A model generated the notes under the pieces. The model worked only from the letters and a program-made list of their open reading frames with translations. It did not search any database and was not told where the DNA came from. Both the position numbers and the translations under genes were made by a program. DNA of 64,000 bases, from positions 1-64,000 of the forward strand of contig UCHD01000025.1 of NCBI GenBank assembly GCA_900472175.1. The letters are read 5' to 3'. Source of the DNA: Hyphomicrobiales bacterium. Its GTDB lineage: Bacteria; Pseudomonadota; Alphaproteobacteria; Rhizobiales; Rhizobiaceae. Shown here one piece after another: positions 8,048 to 19,532 of this stretch (within the stretch, counting starts at the first letter, position 1; every line of letters begins with the position of its first letter).

Positions 8048-11001
8048 GTTCCTATCGTCTCCCCAAGGGCGGCCGCGTCGACCGCGCCAAGCCACTCGAT
8101 TTTACCTTCGACGGCAAACCGATGCAGGGTTTTGCTGGTGACACGCTGGCCTCGGCGTTGCTGGCCAATGGCCGCCAGCTTGTCGGGCGCAGTTTCAAAT
8201 ATCACCGTCCGCGCGGTATCCTGACCGCGGGTGCCGCCGAACCGAATGCCCTGGTGACGATCGGCGAAGGCGGGCGTACCGAAGCCAATACCCGCGCCAC
8301 GCTGGTTGAGCTCTATCGCGGCCTGACGGCGAAAAGCCAGAACCGCTGGCCCTCGGTCGATTTCGATCTCGGCGCCGTCAACAGCCTGCTCTCGCCTTTT
8401 CTGGGCGCCGGCTTCTACTACAAGACCTTCATGTGGCCGGCGGCTTTCTGGGAAAAGGTCTATGAGCCGATCATCCGCAAAGCGGCAGGCCTGGGACGCG
8501 CCACCTATCAGCCGGATCCCGATTCCTACGAAAAATGCTGGGCGCATTGCGACCTGCTGGTGATTGGTGCAGGCTCCGCCGGCCTCGCCGCTGCGCTGAC
8601 GGCAGGCCGGGCCGGTACCCGTGTCATTCTCGCCGATGAAGGCTTTGAGCCCGGCGGTTCGCTTCTGTCCGAAACGGCACCGGTCGGCGGAAAACCAACT
8701 GCCGATCTGCTGGCAAATATTGTTGCCGAACTGACGGACATGCCCAATGTCCGTATCTTCTCCCGCACCACCGCCTTTGGCTGGTATGACGGCAATGTTT
8801 TTGGCGCTGTAGAAAGCGTGCAGAAGAACACCGCCACGGTGAACCCAAACCAGCCGGTCGAACGCATCTGGCGCATCGCCGCCAAGCAGGCGATTCTCGC
8901 TTCCGGCGCGGAAGAGCGTCCGCTGGTTTTCGGCGGCAACGACATTCCCGGCGTGATGATGGCGGGCGCCATGCGCTCCTATCTCAATCGCCAAGCCATC
9001 GCACCCGGAAAAAGCACAGTCATCTTCACCAACGACGCCTCCGGTTACGCGACCGCCGCCGATCTGGAAGCCGTCGGCTTGAACATCGCAGCTATTGTTG
9101 ACAGCCGCCAGGATGCAGCGCGTACATGGTCCGGCAAGGCACGTATCCTCGCAGGCGCCGTGGTTGTCGATGCCAATGGCGGCAAGAGCCTCAAGGGCGT
9201 GACCGTCCTCAACAGCGGCCGGACCGAAACCATCGAAGCAGACGCACTCGGCATGTCCGGCGGCTGGAGCCCGATCATTCACCTCGCCTGCCATCGCGGC
9301 GCAAAGCCGGTCTGGTCGGATGACAAGGCCGCATTTCTTGCGCCGGAGAAGCAAGAGGGCCTGACCATCGCCGGTGCTGCTGCGGGCATCGGCAGTGTCG
9401 AAGCCTGCCTTGCAGATGGTGCCGGAAAAGCGGTGGCTGCCCTGCAATCCCTTGGCTTCTCGAATGCAACGACCGCTTTCGCAGCGAAAGCCGACACGGC
9501 AACCGTTTCGAAACCGCTCTGGCGGATCCATGGATCGAAAGGCAAAGCCTTCGTCGATTACCAGAACGACGTGCATCTGAAGGATCTGGGCCTGGCCGTC
9601 AGCGAAGGCTATGGCCATGTCGAGCTTGCCAAGCGCTACACCACCAACGGCATGGCGACCGATCAGGGCAAGCTGTCGAACATCAACGCCATCGGAATTC
9701 TTGCCGAAGCGCGCAAGGTTTCTCCAGCAGACGTCGGCACCACAACGTTCCGCCCCTTCTACACGCCGCTCTCCTTTGGGGCGCTGACCGGCGCCTCCAA
9801 GGGCAAGCACTTCCAGCCGGTGCGAAAATCGCCTCTGCACGACTGGGCCAAAAAGAACGGCGCGGTCTTCGTCGAAACCGGCCTCTGGTATCGCTCCTCC
9901 TGGTTCCCGAAATCAGGCGAAACGACCTGGCGCGAGAGCGTCGATCGCGAAGTGCTGAATATTCGTAAGAATGCGGGCATCTGCGATGTCTCGACCCTCG
10001 GCAAAATCGAAATCTTCGGCAAGGACGCCGCCGAATTCCTCAATCGGGTCTATTGCAACGCTTTCCTCAAGCTGCCGGTCGGCAAGGCGCGTTACGGCCT
10101 GATGTTGCGCGAAGATGGCATGATCTACGACGACGGCACGACGAGCCGCCTTGGCGAAACCCATTTCTTCATGACGACGACCACGGCTTACGCGGCGGGC
10201 GTCATGAACCATCTGGAATTCTGCGCGCAGGCGCTATGGCCCGATCTCGACGTGCAGTTCTCGTCTTCGACCGATCAATGGGCGCAGATTGCCGTTGCCG
10301 GACCGAAGTCTCGCCTGATCCTGCAGACACTGGTGGATGAGGATATTTCCGATGCAGCCTTCCCGTTCCTCGGCGCCAAGGAGGTGTCACTCTGCGGCGG
10401 CAAGCTGACCGGCCGCCTGTTCCGCATCTCCTTCTCCGGCGAACTGGCCTACGAACTGGCGGTTCCTGCCGGCTATGGCGAGGCGATTGCCGATGCGATC
10501 ATGGAAGCCGGCAAGCCGCACGGCATCTGCCCCTATGGGGTCGAGGCGCTCGGCGTCATGCGCATCGAGAAGGGCCATGTCACCCATTCCGAAATCAACG
10601 GCACGGTCATCCCGTCCGATCTCGGCTTTGCCAAGATGGTCTCCACAACCAAGCCGGACTTCATCGGCAAAGCGATGCTGTCACGCGAAGGCATGACCGC
10701 GGATGACCGGCTCTCGCTCGTCGGCGTCAAGCCGCTCGATCCTTCAACCACGTTCAAGACCGGTTCGCATATCCTCGCGGATGGCGCCACACCATCGCTC
10801 GACAATGACCAAGGTTACGTCTCTTCAAGTTGCTACTCGCCGAATCTCGGCTCGACCATCGGGCTAGCCCTGGTCAAGCACGGTCCGAAGCGCCACGGCG
10901 AACATGTCACCGTCTGGAACGACCTGAAAAACGAATACACCAAGGCCGTGCTCTGCAGCCCGGTCTTCTTCGATCCGGAAAACGGAAAACTCCATGGCTG
11001 A
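8044..11001 (+). CDS. soxA: Heterotetrameric oxidase alpha subunit with folate-binding domain (SoxA / MgdC)
   Basis: A 985-residue protein. It has an N-terminal 2Fe-2S-like or small domain (DFTFDGKPMQGFAGDTLASA), then a nucleotide-binding domain with VIGAGSAGLAAALTAGRAG at about residue 175, and a C-terminal half homologous to the glycine cleavage T protein, which binds tetrahydrofolate. The start at 8044 overlaps the soxD stop by four bases; an upstream in-frame start at 7939 lies inside soxD and is not credible. The alpha subunit accepts the methyl carbon as 5,10-methylene-tetrahydrofolate. It overlaps soxG by eight bases. An antisense open frame of 611 codons (8005-9840) is a codon-bias shadow. 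Confidence 0.92.
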   Translation: MSSYRLPKGGRVDRAKPLDFTFDGKPMQGFAGDTLASALLANGRQLVGRSFKYHRPRGILTAGAAEPNALVTIGEGGRTEANTRATLVELYRGLTAKSQNRWPSVDFDLGAVNSLLSPFLGAGFYYKTFMWPAAFWEKVYEPIIRKAAGLGRATYQPDPDSYEKCWAHCDLLVIGAGSAGLAAALTAGRAGTRVILADEGFEPGGSLLSETAPVGGKPTADLLANIVAELTDMPNVRIFSRTTAFGWYDGNVFGAVESVQKNTATVNPNQPVERIWRIAAKQAILASGAEERPLVFGGNDIPGVMMAGAMRSYLNRQAIAPGKSTVIFTNDASGYATAADLEAVGLNIAAIVDSRQDAARTWSGKARILAGAVVVDANGGKSLKGVTVLNSGRTETIEADALGMSGGWSPIIHLACHRGAKPVWSDDKAAFLAPEKQEGLTIAGAAAGIGSVEACLADGAGKAVAALQSLGFSNATTAFAAKADTATVSKPLWRIHGSKGKAFVDYQNDVHLKDLGLAVSEGYGHVELAKRYTTNGMATDQGKLSNINAIGILAEARKVSPADVGTTTFRPFYTPLSFGALTGASKGKHFQPVRKSPLHDWAKKNGAVFVETGLWYRSSWFPKSGETTWRESVDREVLNIRKNAGICDVSTLGKIEIFGKDAAEFLNRVYCNAFLKLPVGKARYGLMLREDGMIYDDGTTSRLGETHFFMTTTTAYAAGVMNHLEFCAQALWPDLDVQFSSSTDQWAQIAVAGPKSRLILQTLVDEDISDAAFPFLGAKEVSLCGGKLTGRLFRISFSGELAYELAVPAGYGEAIADAIMEAGKPHGICPYGVEALGVMRIEKGHVTHSEINGTVIPSDLGFAKMVSTTKPDFIGKAMLSREGMTADDRLSLVGVKPLDPSTTFKTGSHILADGATPSLDNDQGYVSSSCYSPNLGSTIGLALVKHGPKRHGEHVTVWNDLKNEYTKAVLCSPVFFDPENGKLHG

Positions 11002-11566
11002 TTTTGCGCTCCTCCACCGCCCCGCCCTCGCCACTGCCAAGTCCGGCTCGTTTGGCGCAGCATTCTCCAACGAGCGGATCACGCTGACAGCCCTGCCGGA
11101 AGGGCATGTCCTGCATGTTCTGGCCGCGCGCGGCAGCGGTGATCTGACGGGCCTCATTCCCCGGATTGGCGACGGTAGCGCGCATGCCGTGCGCGCCTAT
11201 GGCCCTGGACAATGGTTCGTCATCGGTGACGCCTCTCTTTCGGCCGCGGAGATTTTCGGCAAAACACCGGTCCTGGATGGCAAGGCGTCCATTTCCGATC
11301 AAGGCCACGGCCGCGTCCTGATCGGTATCAGCGGTGCAGCGGTCGAGGCAGTGCTTGCCAAGGGTACGGCGGTCGATCTCGCTTTGTCGAATTTCCCGGT
11401 TGGCCATTCGGCAATGACGCTGATCGGTCATATTTCAGCGCTCATTTCCCGGACGGGACCAGAAAACTTCGAGCTTCTTGTGCTGCGCGGCTTCGCCGAA
11501 AGCCTCTGGGATGAACTCATCGAGATGGGCCTTGAATTCGGCGTGGATGCAAAAACGGCACGTTAG
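10994..11566 (+). CDS. soxG: Heterotetrameric oxidase gamma subunit (SoxG / MgdD)
   Basis: A 190-residue protein with weak GcvT-like character and the family pattern GQWFVIGD near residue 71 and SDQGHGRVLIGISG near 97. It is the fourth subunit of the SoxBDAG complex and overlaps soxA by eight bases, so it is translated from the same message. The last residues (GLEFGVDAKTA) are typical of the family. No purU or glyA follows on this strand; the gene ends the operon. Confidence 0.88.
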   Translation: MADFALLHRPALATAKSGSFGAAFSNERITLTALPEGHVLHVLAARGSGDLTGLIPRIGDGSAHAVRAYGPGQWFVIGDASLSAAEIFGKTPVLDGKASISDQGHGRVLIGISGAAVEAVLAKGTAVDLALSNFPVGHSAMTLIGHISALISRTGPENFELLVLRGFAESLWDELIEMGLEFGVDAKTAR

Positions 11567-11719
11567 AGCAACTGTCTCGTAAAGCAGCACTTTCCGTCCA
11601 ATTTTCCGATTGTCTCAGCGCAAAGCATCGTCCATGCTTGTCGTGTTCGTGAAGCAAGACGCAGGCGGCCCGCCGTGCATTCCATTCGCGGATTTTGATT
11701 TTTGCAGGAGGATAGCGCC

Positions 11720-11860
11720 ATGGCCAAAGGACAAGTAAAAAGCAACAAGGAAGTCAGGAAGCCGAAGAAGGACAAGGTTGCAGCCAAGGCAGCCACCCCG
11801 TTCGCCGCAACGACATCCAAGGAAGTACCCAAGCTCTCTGGCGCAAAGCCAAAGAAGTAA
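11720..11860 (+). CDS. Small Lys/Ala-rich protein, 46 residues
   Basis: A short frame starting at an ATG eight bases after a strong ribosome site (AGGAGG at about 11706-11711), ending TAA just before a hairpin terminator. The product begins MAKGQVKSNKEVRKPKK and is very basic, with about a quarter of residues Lys. It has no membrane segment or cysteine. It resembles small conserved hypothetical proteins of rhizobia that I recall only vaguely. The good ribosome site, sensible stop and adjoining terminator support a real gene, possibly nucleic-acid binding because of its charge. Function unknown. Confidence 0.6.
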   Translation: MAKGQVKSNKEVRKPKKDKVAAKAATPFAATTSKEVPKLSGAKPKK

Positions 11861-11871
11861 GGATGAAAGAG

Positions 11872-11903
11872 AAGGGCGGCGCTGGCGATCTGGCGCCGCC
11901 CTT
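11872..11903. terminator. Bidirectional hairpin terminator between the small basic gene and hutC
   Basis: A perfect 11-base inverted repeat, AAGGGCGGCGC at 11872-11882 and its complement at 11893-11903, with a 10-base loop. It sits between convergent genes, 11 bases past the plus-strand stop and 2 bases past the hutC stop. The T-run after the stem is weak on both strands. Confidence 0.6.
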
Positions 11904-11905
11904 GT

Positions 11906-12676
11906 CTATTTCGGCTGCGATGGCGTAAAGTTGGCAATCAGCGCGTGGCGTTCGCCCGGATAGATGAGGCGCACATGGGTGACATAGGAGCCGTTGCTCC
12001 ATGTCCGCCGCTCGACCATCAAACACGGTGTTCCACTGGGGATTGCCAAGGCCGCCGCAATCGTCTCATCGGCCGCGATGGCCCGGATCGTATGTTCGGC
12101 CGCACTCCAGGGGACACGGTTCAGGAGCCATGGCCCCGGAGCTTCAACCTCAAAGCTCTCCGCCGCCGCATCCGGTACCGCCGTCAGATTGATCAGGCGC
12201 TGCTCGAAGCAAAATGGCCTCGCACCTCCGAAATGCGTACAGTTTATCTCCAGAATCGAAGCCGTGGCATTGAGGTCGAGCCTGTTTTTATCATCAGCCG
12301 TGCTGCGGCGCCGGGTCTTGCTCAGCAACCGGTAGTCATAGGCTAGCCCAAGCGACTGGACTTCCAGCTTGATGTCGCGAATTTCCAATACGGCCGATTG
12401 CGCCCGTGGCTGGGTGACATAACTTCCCGACTTGCGCCGCCGCTCGATCAAGCCGGTCTTTGCCAGCTGCGTCAGCGCCTTGTTCACGGTCATCCGCGAA
12501 CATTTGTATTGCTCGGCCAGATCCACTTCGAACGGAATGCGGAAGCCCGGCTGCCATTCGCCCGAGAGAATGCGATCCTCGATATCGCCGAGAATACGCT
12601 GATGCAGAGACAGGTCGCCTACACTTTCGGCAAGCGGCCCATCAACAGCCTGATCGATATCCTGCAATTTCACCAA
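11906..12676 (-). CDS. hutC: Histidine utilisation repressor HutC (GntR family)
   Basis: A 256-residue GntR/HutC-family repressor. The winged helix lies at about residues 24-92 (LHQRILGDIEDRILSGEW, CSRMTVNKALTQLAKTGLIERRRKSGSYV) and a UTRA effector domain covers about 105-250, ending VRLIYPGERHALIANF. HutC binds operators in hut promoters and is released by urocanate. It lies 88 bases downstream of hutF on the same strand and is probably co-transcribed with it. A matching operator is at 14161-14176. Confidence 0.93.
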   Translation of the reverse strand: MVKLQDIDQAVDGPLAESVGDLSLHQRILGDIEDRILSGEWQPGFRIPFEVDLAEQYKCSRMTVNKALTQLAKTGLIERRRKSGSYVTQPRAQSAVLEIRDIKLEVQSLGLAYDYRLLSKTRRRSTADDKNRLDLNATASILEINCTHFGGARPFCFEQRLINLTAVPDAAAESFEVEAPGPWLLNRVPWSAAEHTIRAIAADETIAAALAIPSGTPCLMVERRTWSNGSYVTHVRLIYPGERHALIANFTPSQPK

Positions 12677-12764
12677 GGTCTCACCTTCCGCACATCCGGT
12701 TCGGTACTAGCAGCAACTGTGTATCGCCGCTTGCCTGGAAAGACGTGGTAGCGAACCCCGCCGC

Positions 12765-14105
12765 TCAGGCCAACAGTTCACGCATAACGGCACGGAATTT
12801 CGCCGATATTTCATCCCGTTTGTGATGACGCCCGCCTTCGACCTGCTTGCGGCCTGCCACCCAGACAGTGTCAGGTTTCGTGCCATTGGCAAACAGCCAG
12901 GAATCCAGAGCCGCATCCTCCGTGAGATCGCCATCCGGCGCCCGCAGGCTGACGAAATCGGCCGGGTTGCCAATGACTATCCCGGTTTGGCTGCCCATGG
13001 CGATACCGCCGCCATCCACCGCGCCATCAAACAGTGCGCGGCCGGTCGACTCACCGGGGGCCGCCAAAACATTGCGTGAGCGATGCGCCAGACGCTGCGA
13101 GTATTCCAGCTGGCGTAGTTCGTCCGGCAGGCCGATCAGCACGTTCGAATCCGAGCCGATGCCGAATTTGCCACCCGCTTCGCCGAACACGACCGCATTG
13201 AAGGTGCCGTCGCCGAGATTGGCCTCCGTGATCGGGCAAAGGCCGGCAATCGCCTGGCTTTTGGCCATGCGGCGGGTCTCGTCGTCGGTCATGTGAGTGG
13301 CATGGATCAGGCACCAGCGGCCATCGAGCCCGGCATTGTCGAGCAACCATTCGACCGGCCTCGCGCCGGACCATGCGATGCAGTCCTCGACTTCCTTGAC
13401 CTGTTCGGCAACATGAATGTGGATAGGACCCTCCTTTGCCATCGCGACAACGGCCGAAAGCTCATCCGGCGTGACCGCCCGCAGCGAATGCGGCGCAACT
13501 CCAACGCGGCCATCCGGCAGATTCTTGACGGCAGAACGGCAGCCATCCAGCAGCCGCTCGAAGCTCTCGACCGTATTGATGAACCGGCGTTGGCCCTCGT
13601 TTGGTGCCGCGCCGCCAAAGGTCGAGTGCGCGTAGAAAACAGGAAGCAGCGTCAGGCCGATACCTGTGCGCGAAGCTGCCGAAGCGATGCGCTGCGCCAT
13701 TTCGGAGATATCGGCATAGGCATGCCCATTAATATCATGATGCAGATAATGAAACTCGCCGACCCGCGAGAAGCCAGCCTCCAGCATTTCCATATAGAGC
13801 TGGCTGGCAACGGCCTCGGCATGATCCGGCGTCATCGTCAGGGCGAAACGGTACATGACATTGCGCCAGCTCCAGAAGCTGTCGGCGCCGGGGCCGCGCG
13901 TCTCAGCAAGACCAGCCATGCCGCGCTGGAAGGCATGGCTGTGCAGGTTCGACATACCCGGAACAAGAATATCGTGCCGCTCGTCACCCGTTCGCACCGC
14001 GGTGCCCGCCTCGACGGTAGCAATCTGGCCGCCCTCGATCGTCAGCCGTACATCCTTCTGCCATCCCGCCGGCGTCAGAGCCGATTTCACATGAATGCTG
14101 GTCAA
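12765..14105 (-). CDS. hutF: Formimidoylglutamate deiminase
   Basis: A 446-residue amidohydrolase-superfamily enzyme. The metal-binding HSHAFQRGMAGL motif follows PGMSNL at about residues 50-65, and later metal ligands lie in HIHVAEQ and LIHATHM with GIGSDSNVL near residue 320. HutF converts N-formimidoyl-L-glutamate to N-formyl-L-glutamate plus ammonia, the step that defines the five-enzyme histidine pathway with HutG. It is divergent from hutI, sharing a 99-base control region with the putative HutC operator. Length is normal. Confidence 0.94.
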   Translation of the reverse strand: MTSIHVKSALTPAGWQKDVRLTIEGGQIATVEAGTAVRTGDERHDILVPGMSNLHSHAFQRGMAGLAETRGPGADSFWSWRNVMYRFALTMTPDHAEAVASQLYMEMLEAGFSRVGEFHYLHHDINGHAYADISEMAQRIASAASRTGIGLTLLPVFYAHSTFGGAAPNEGQRRFINTVESFERLLDGCRSAVKNLPDGRVGVAPHSLRAVTPDELSAVVAMAKEGPIHIHVAEQVKEVEDCIAWSGARPVEWLLDNAGLDGRWCLIHATHMTDDETRRMAKSQAIAGLCPITEANLGDGTFNAVVFGEAGGKFGIGSDSNVLIGLPDELRQLEYSQRLAHRSRNVLAAPGESTGRALFDGAVDGGGIAMGSQTGIVIGNPADFVSLRAPDGDLTEDAALDSWLFANGTKPDTVWVAGRKQVEGGRHHKRDEISAKFRAVMRELLA

Positions 14106-14160
14106 GGCCTCATCCCTTCCTGACTGCGTTTCTCAAAAAAACCACTTGCGCTCATTTTCT

Positions 14161-14176
14161 TTATGTCTATACATAA
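14161..14176. promoter_or_regulatory. Probable HutC operator
   Basis: An inverted repeat, TTATGT-CTAT-ACATAA, in the hutF-hutI divergent spacer, 29 bases upstream of the hutI ATG. It resembles published HutC sites, which centre on a TGTATATACA-type palindrome. It is well placed to control both hutF-hutC and hutIHGU. Confidence 0.6.
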
Positions 14177-14204
14177 TAGTACGAAAAGGAAAGGCTAGAA
14201 AACC

Positions 14205-15455
14205 ATGTCTTCCATAAAATCGCCGCCAGACAGCTCCCGGCGAACCACCTGTGATCGCCTGTGGCGAAACGCACGGCTTGCCACGCTCAATCCTTCCCTG
14301 CCGGGTCTTGGCCTTGTTGAAGACGGCGTCATTGCGGCTCAGGACGGCCGCATCCTTTTTGCTGGTAATGCGGCAGAACTGCCTTTCCCGATCGAAAGCG
14401 CCGCCGAGATCATCGATTGCGGCGGCCGCTGGATCACGCCGGGCCTGATCGACTGCCACACACATCTGGTTCATGCCGGTGACCGCGCCAACGAATTCGA
14501 AATGCGGCTTGCAGGCGCAACCTATGAAGAAGTCGCCCGTGCCGGTGGCGGCATCGTGTCCTCGGTCCGGTCGCTACGTAAAGCGAGCGAAGATGAGCTT
14601 GTCGCCCAGTCGCTTCCCCGTCTCGACGCCTTGATGGCTGAAGGTGTGACCACCGTCGAAATCAAATCCGGCTACGGTCTCGATCTCGAAAACGAAGCCA
14701 AGGCGCTACGCGCCGCGCGCCGTCTTGGTGAAGAACGCGACGTGGCTGTTCGCACCACCTTTCTTGGTGCACATGCGTTGCCGCCGGAATTCAAGGGCGA
14801 CAAGGCCGGTTACGTGGCCAAGGTCGTTGGCGAAATGCTGCCTGCCATTGCAGCCGAGGGTCTGGCCGATGCGGTTGATGGCTTCTGCGAAGGCATCGCC
14901 TTCTCGACCGATGAGATGCGGCTGGTCTTCGATGCAGCCAAGGCCCATGGCCTGCCGGTCAAGCTGCACGCCGATCAGCTCTCCAACCTGCATGGCGCAG
15001 CACTTGCGGCCGAGTATGGTGCGCTGTCGGCCGACCATCTTGAATATACCGATGAAGCCGGGGCAGAGGCGATGGCAAAAAGCGGCACCGTCGCTGTCAT
15101 TCTGCCCGGTGCCTTCTATTTCATCCGCGAAACCAAGAAGCCGCCAATTGATCTTTTCCGCAAGGCAGGCGTCGCGATGGCCATCGCCACCGATAACAAT
15201 CCTGGCACCTCGCCGCTGACATCGCTGCTTTTGACGATGAACATGGCCGCGACACTGTTTGGCATGACGGTCACCGAGTGCATCGCCGGCGTGACCCGCG
15301 AAGCAGCAAGAGCGCTCGGCCTCGTCGACGAAGTGGGGACTCTGGAACCCGGAAAATGGGCCGATTTCGCCATCTGGAACATCGAGCGACCGGCCGAACT
15401 CGTCTATCGCATGGGCTTCAATCCGCTCCATGCACGCGTCCGCAACGGACATTGA
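14205..15455 (+). CDS. hutI: Imidazolonepropionase
   Basis: A 416-residue amidohydrolase. [19 protein letters not shown] at about residues 85-103 carries the metal-binding HxH pair, EIKSGYGLD is the substrate-binding segment, and LHADQLSN and ATDNNPGT supply further ligands. It hydrolyses 4-imidazolone-5-propanoate to N-formimidoylglutamate. A ribosome site (AAGGAAAGG) precedes the ATG. It is first in the plus-strand hut operon hutI-hutH-hutG-hutU, with hutH 47 bases downstream. Confidence 0.95.
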   Translation: MSSIKSPPDSSRRTTCDRLWRNARLATLNPSLPGLGLVEDGVIAAQDGRILFAGNAAELPFPIESAAEIIDCGGRWITPGLIDCHTHLVHAGDRANEFEMRLAGATYEEVARAGGGIVSSVRSLRKASEDELVAQSLPRLDALMAEGVTTVEIKSGYGLDLENEAKALRAARRLGEERDVAVRTTFLGAHALPPEFKGDKAGYVAKVVGEMLPAIAAEGLADAVDGFCEGIAFSTDEMRLVFDAAKAHGLPVKLHADQLSNLHGAALAAEYGALSADHLEYTDEAGAEAMAKSGTVAVILPGAFYFIRETKKPPIDLFRKAGVAMAIATDNNPGTSPLTSLLLTMNMAATLFGMTVTECIAGVTREAARALGLVDEVGTLEPGKWADFAIWNIERPAELVYRMGFNPLHARVRNGH

Positions 15456-15502
15456 TTTTAAAGCACGCGGTTGGGAGACCCGTGCATTGGTGAGGACTGC
15501 AC

Positions 15503-17038
15503 ATGACCCTTATTCTGCAACCGGGCTCCGTCCCGCTTTCGACCCTCGAAACCATCTACTGGACCGGAGAGCCCGCCCGTCTCGATCCGTCCTTCGACAA
15601 GGGCATCGAGAAGGCCGCCGCCCGCATCGCCGAGATCGCCGCTGGCAACGCGCCGGTCTACGGTATCAATACCGGCTTCGGTAAACTCGCATCGATCAAG
15701 ATCGATGCCGCCGATGTCGCCACCCTGCAGCGCAATCTGATCCTGTCGCATTGCTGCGGCGTCGGGCAGCCGCTGGCTGAAAACGTTGTCCGGCTGATCA
15801 TGGCGCTGAAGCTCGTTTCGCTCGGCCGCGGCGCCTCCGGTGTCCGGCTCGAACTCGTCCGGCTGATCGAAGGCATGCTCGAAAATGGCGTCATCCCGGT
15901 CATCCCGGAAAAGGGCTCCGTCGGTGCTTCCGGCGATCTGGCACCACTCGCCCATATGGCAGCGGTGATGATGGGTGAAGGCGAAGCCTTCTTCAACGGC
16001 GAACGACTGGACGGCCGCACCGCGCTTGAGCGTGCCGGCCTGACGCCGGTCGTCCTTGCCGCCAAGGAAGGTCTGGCGCTGATCAACGGCACCCAGACAT
16101 CGACTGCGCTGGCGCTCGCCGGCCTGTTCCGCGCCCACCGCGCCGCCCAGTCCGCTCTGATTACCGGTGCGCTTTCGACCGACGCCGCCATGGGCTCGTC
16201 GGCACCGTTCCATCCGGATATCCATACGCTGCGCGGCCACAAAGGCCAGATCGACGCCGCTGCGGCCCTGCGCGGCCTGCTCAAGGGCTCGGTCATCCGC
16301 GAAAGCCACATCGAAGGCGACGAGCGCGTCCAGGACCCCTACTGCATCCGCTGCCAGCCGCAGGTCGACGGCGCCTGCCTTGATCTCTTGCGCTCGGTTG
16401 CCCGCACGCTTGAAATCGAAGCCAACGCCGTCACCGACAATCCGCTGGTACTCTCGGACAATTCCGTCGTTTCAGGCGGCAATTTCCATGCCGAGCCGGT
16501 GGCCTTCGCCGCTGACCAGATTGCCCTTGCTATTTGCGAAATCGGCGCGATCTCGCAGCGCCGTATTGCGCTTCTGGTCGATCCGGCCCTCTCCTACGGC
16601 CTGCCGGCGTTCCTCGCTAAAAAGCCAGGCCTCAACTCGGGCCTGATGATTGCCGAAGTCACCTCGGCAGCCCTGATGTCGGAAAACAAGCAGATGTCGC
16701 ACCCGGCCTCGGTCGATTCGACACCGACCTCGGCCAACCAGGAAGACCATGTCTCGATGGCCTGCCACGGTGCCCGCCGCCTGCTGCAGATGACCGACAA
16801 CCTCTTCGCCATCGTCGGCATCGAGGCGCTGACCGCCGCCCAAGGCATCGACTTCCGCGCTCCGCTCGTGACCAGCCCGGAGCTGACAAATGCCATCGCG
16901 GCAATCCGCAAGGTCGTCCCGACGCTGGACGTCGATCGCTATATGGCAACCGACCTCAAGGCAGCCAGCGACCTTATTGCCACCGGCGCGCTGAACGCCG
17001 CCGTGTCGACTGGCATTCTCCCGGTTTTGGAGGCCTGA
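15503..17038 (+). CDS. hutH: Histidine ammonia-lyase
   Basis: A 511-residue enzyme with all the usual catalytic features: Tyr53 in YGINTGFG, His83 in LILSHCCG, the Ala-Ser-Gly triad at residues 142-144 that cyclises into the MIO cofactor, [16 protein letters not shown] and the ANQEDHVSM glutamate. It deaminates L-histidine to trans-urocanate. It is followed by hutG after a single base. It is the functional contrast for the MIO-less paralogue at 22953-24446. Confidence 0.96.
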   Translation: MTLILQPGSVPLSTLETIYWTGEPARLDPSFDKGIEKAAARIAEIAAGNAPVYGINTGFGKLASIKIDAADVATLQRNLILSHCCGVGQPLAENVVRLIMALKLVSLGRGASGVRLELVRLIEGMLENGVIPVIPEKGSVGASGDLAPLAHMAAVMMGEGEAFFNGERLDGRTALERAGLTPVVLAAKEGLALINGTQTSTALALAGLFRAHRAAQSALITGALSTDAAMGSSAPFHPDIHTLRGHKGQIDAAAALRGLLKGSVIRESHIEGDERVQDPYCIRCQPQVDGACLDLLRSVARTLEIEANAVTDNPLVLSDNSVVSGGNFHAEPVAFAADQIALAICEIGAISQRRIALLVDPALSYGLPAFLAKKPGLNSGLMIAEVTSAALMSENKQMSHPASVDSTPTSANQEDHVSMACHGARRLLQMTDNLFAIVGIEALTAAQGIDFRAPLVTSPELTNAIAAIRKVVPTLDVDRYMATDLKAASDLIATGALNAAVSTGILPVLEA

Positions 17039-17039
17039 C

Positions 17040-17854
17040 ATGAGCGTTTTTGAAGTCAAGCAGGGCACATCGCCGATCATTCTCGGCTTTCCGCATACCG
17101 GTACCGATGTCCCGCCCGCCATCTGGGAGCGACTGAACGACACCGGACGGCTGCTGACCGATACCGACTGGCACATCCATCATCTCTATGAAGGCCTGTT
17201 GCCGGATGTAACGACGGTTCGCGCCACCTTCCATCGCTATGTTCTCGATGCCAACCGCGATCCGGAAGGCGTCAGCCTTTATCCCGGCCAGAACACTACC
17301 GGGCTTATTCCGGAAACCGACTTCGACGGCGTTGCAATCTGGAATGACGGCGAAGAGCCGACCGAAGCCGATATCGCCGCCCGCCTCGCCGATTTCCACG
17401 CGCCCTATCATGCGGCACTCTTGGCCGAAATCGAACGGGTGAAGGCGATCCACGGCATCGCCGTACTCTATGATTGCCATTCGATCCGGTCGGATATCCC
17501 GTTCCTGTTTGAAGGCACATTGCCCGATTTCAACGTCGGCACCGATATGGGCAAGACGTGCAATCCGGCCATTCAGGATGCTACTGTCGATGTCGTTCTG
17601 AACGCCGACGGCTATACCAGCATCCTCAACGGCCGCTTCAAGGGCGGATGGACGACCCGTCATTATAGTGATCAGGAAAACGGCGTTCACACGATCCAGA
17701 TGGAGTTGGCACAGTCGACGCATCTGAGCACCGAAGCCCCGCCCTTTGCCTATGACGAGACCAAGGCAGCCAAGCTTCGCATTCACCTCAAAGAGATTCT
17801 AACGCGCATCGAAACAACGGCGCTGACATTGGCACACACCAAAAGGGGAACAAA

Positions 17855-17858
<4 letters not shown>
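17040..17858 (+). CDS. hutG: N-formylglutamate deformylase
   Basis: A 272-residue member of the N-formylglutamate amidohydrolase family. It has [10 protein letters not shown] at residues 16-25, [10 protein letters not shown] near 42, DANRDPEG near 71 and [17 protein letters not shown] near 142. It converts N-formyl-L-glutamate to glutamate and formate, completing the HutF branch. It starts one base after hutH and its stop overlaps the hutU start as ATGA, so all three are translationally linked. Confidence 0.93.
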
Positions 17859-19528
<1,670 letters not shown>

Positions 19529-19532
19529 GGTT

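Noticed and set aside
6881-8095. 404-codon open frame on minus
   Set aside because: Antisense to soxB and soxD with no recognisable domains.
8005-9840. 611-codon open frame on minus
   Set aside because: It is antisense to soxA, whose product is clearly recognisable; high GC third-position bias opens the opposite frame.
6515-11566. Simple sarcosine oxidase of glycine betaine degradation
   Set aside because: Not excluded, but the mgsABC/gmaS-like operon is adjacent and no betaine or dimethylglycine genes are present, so N-methylglutamate dehydrogenase is preferred.
11872-11903. Small RNA or riboswitch hairpin
   Set aside because: Position between two convergent stops and simple perfect stem fit a terminator better.
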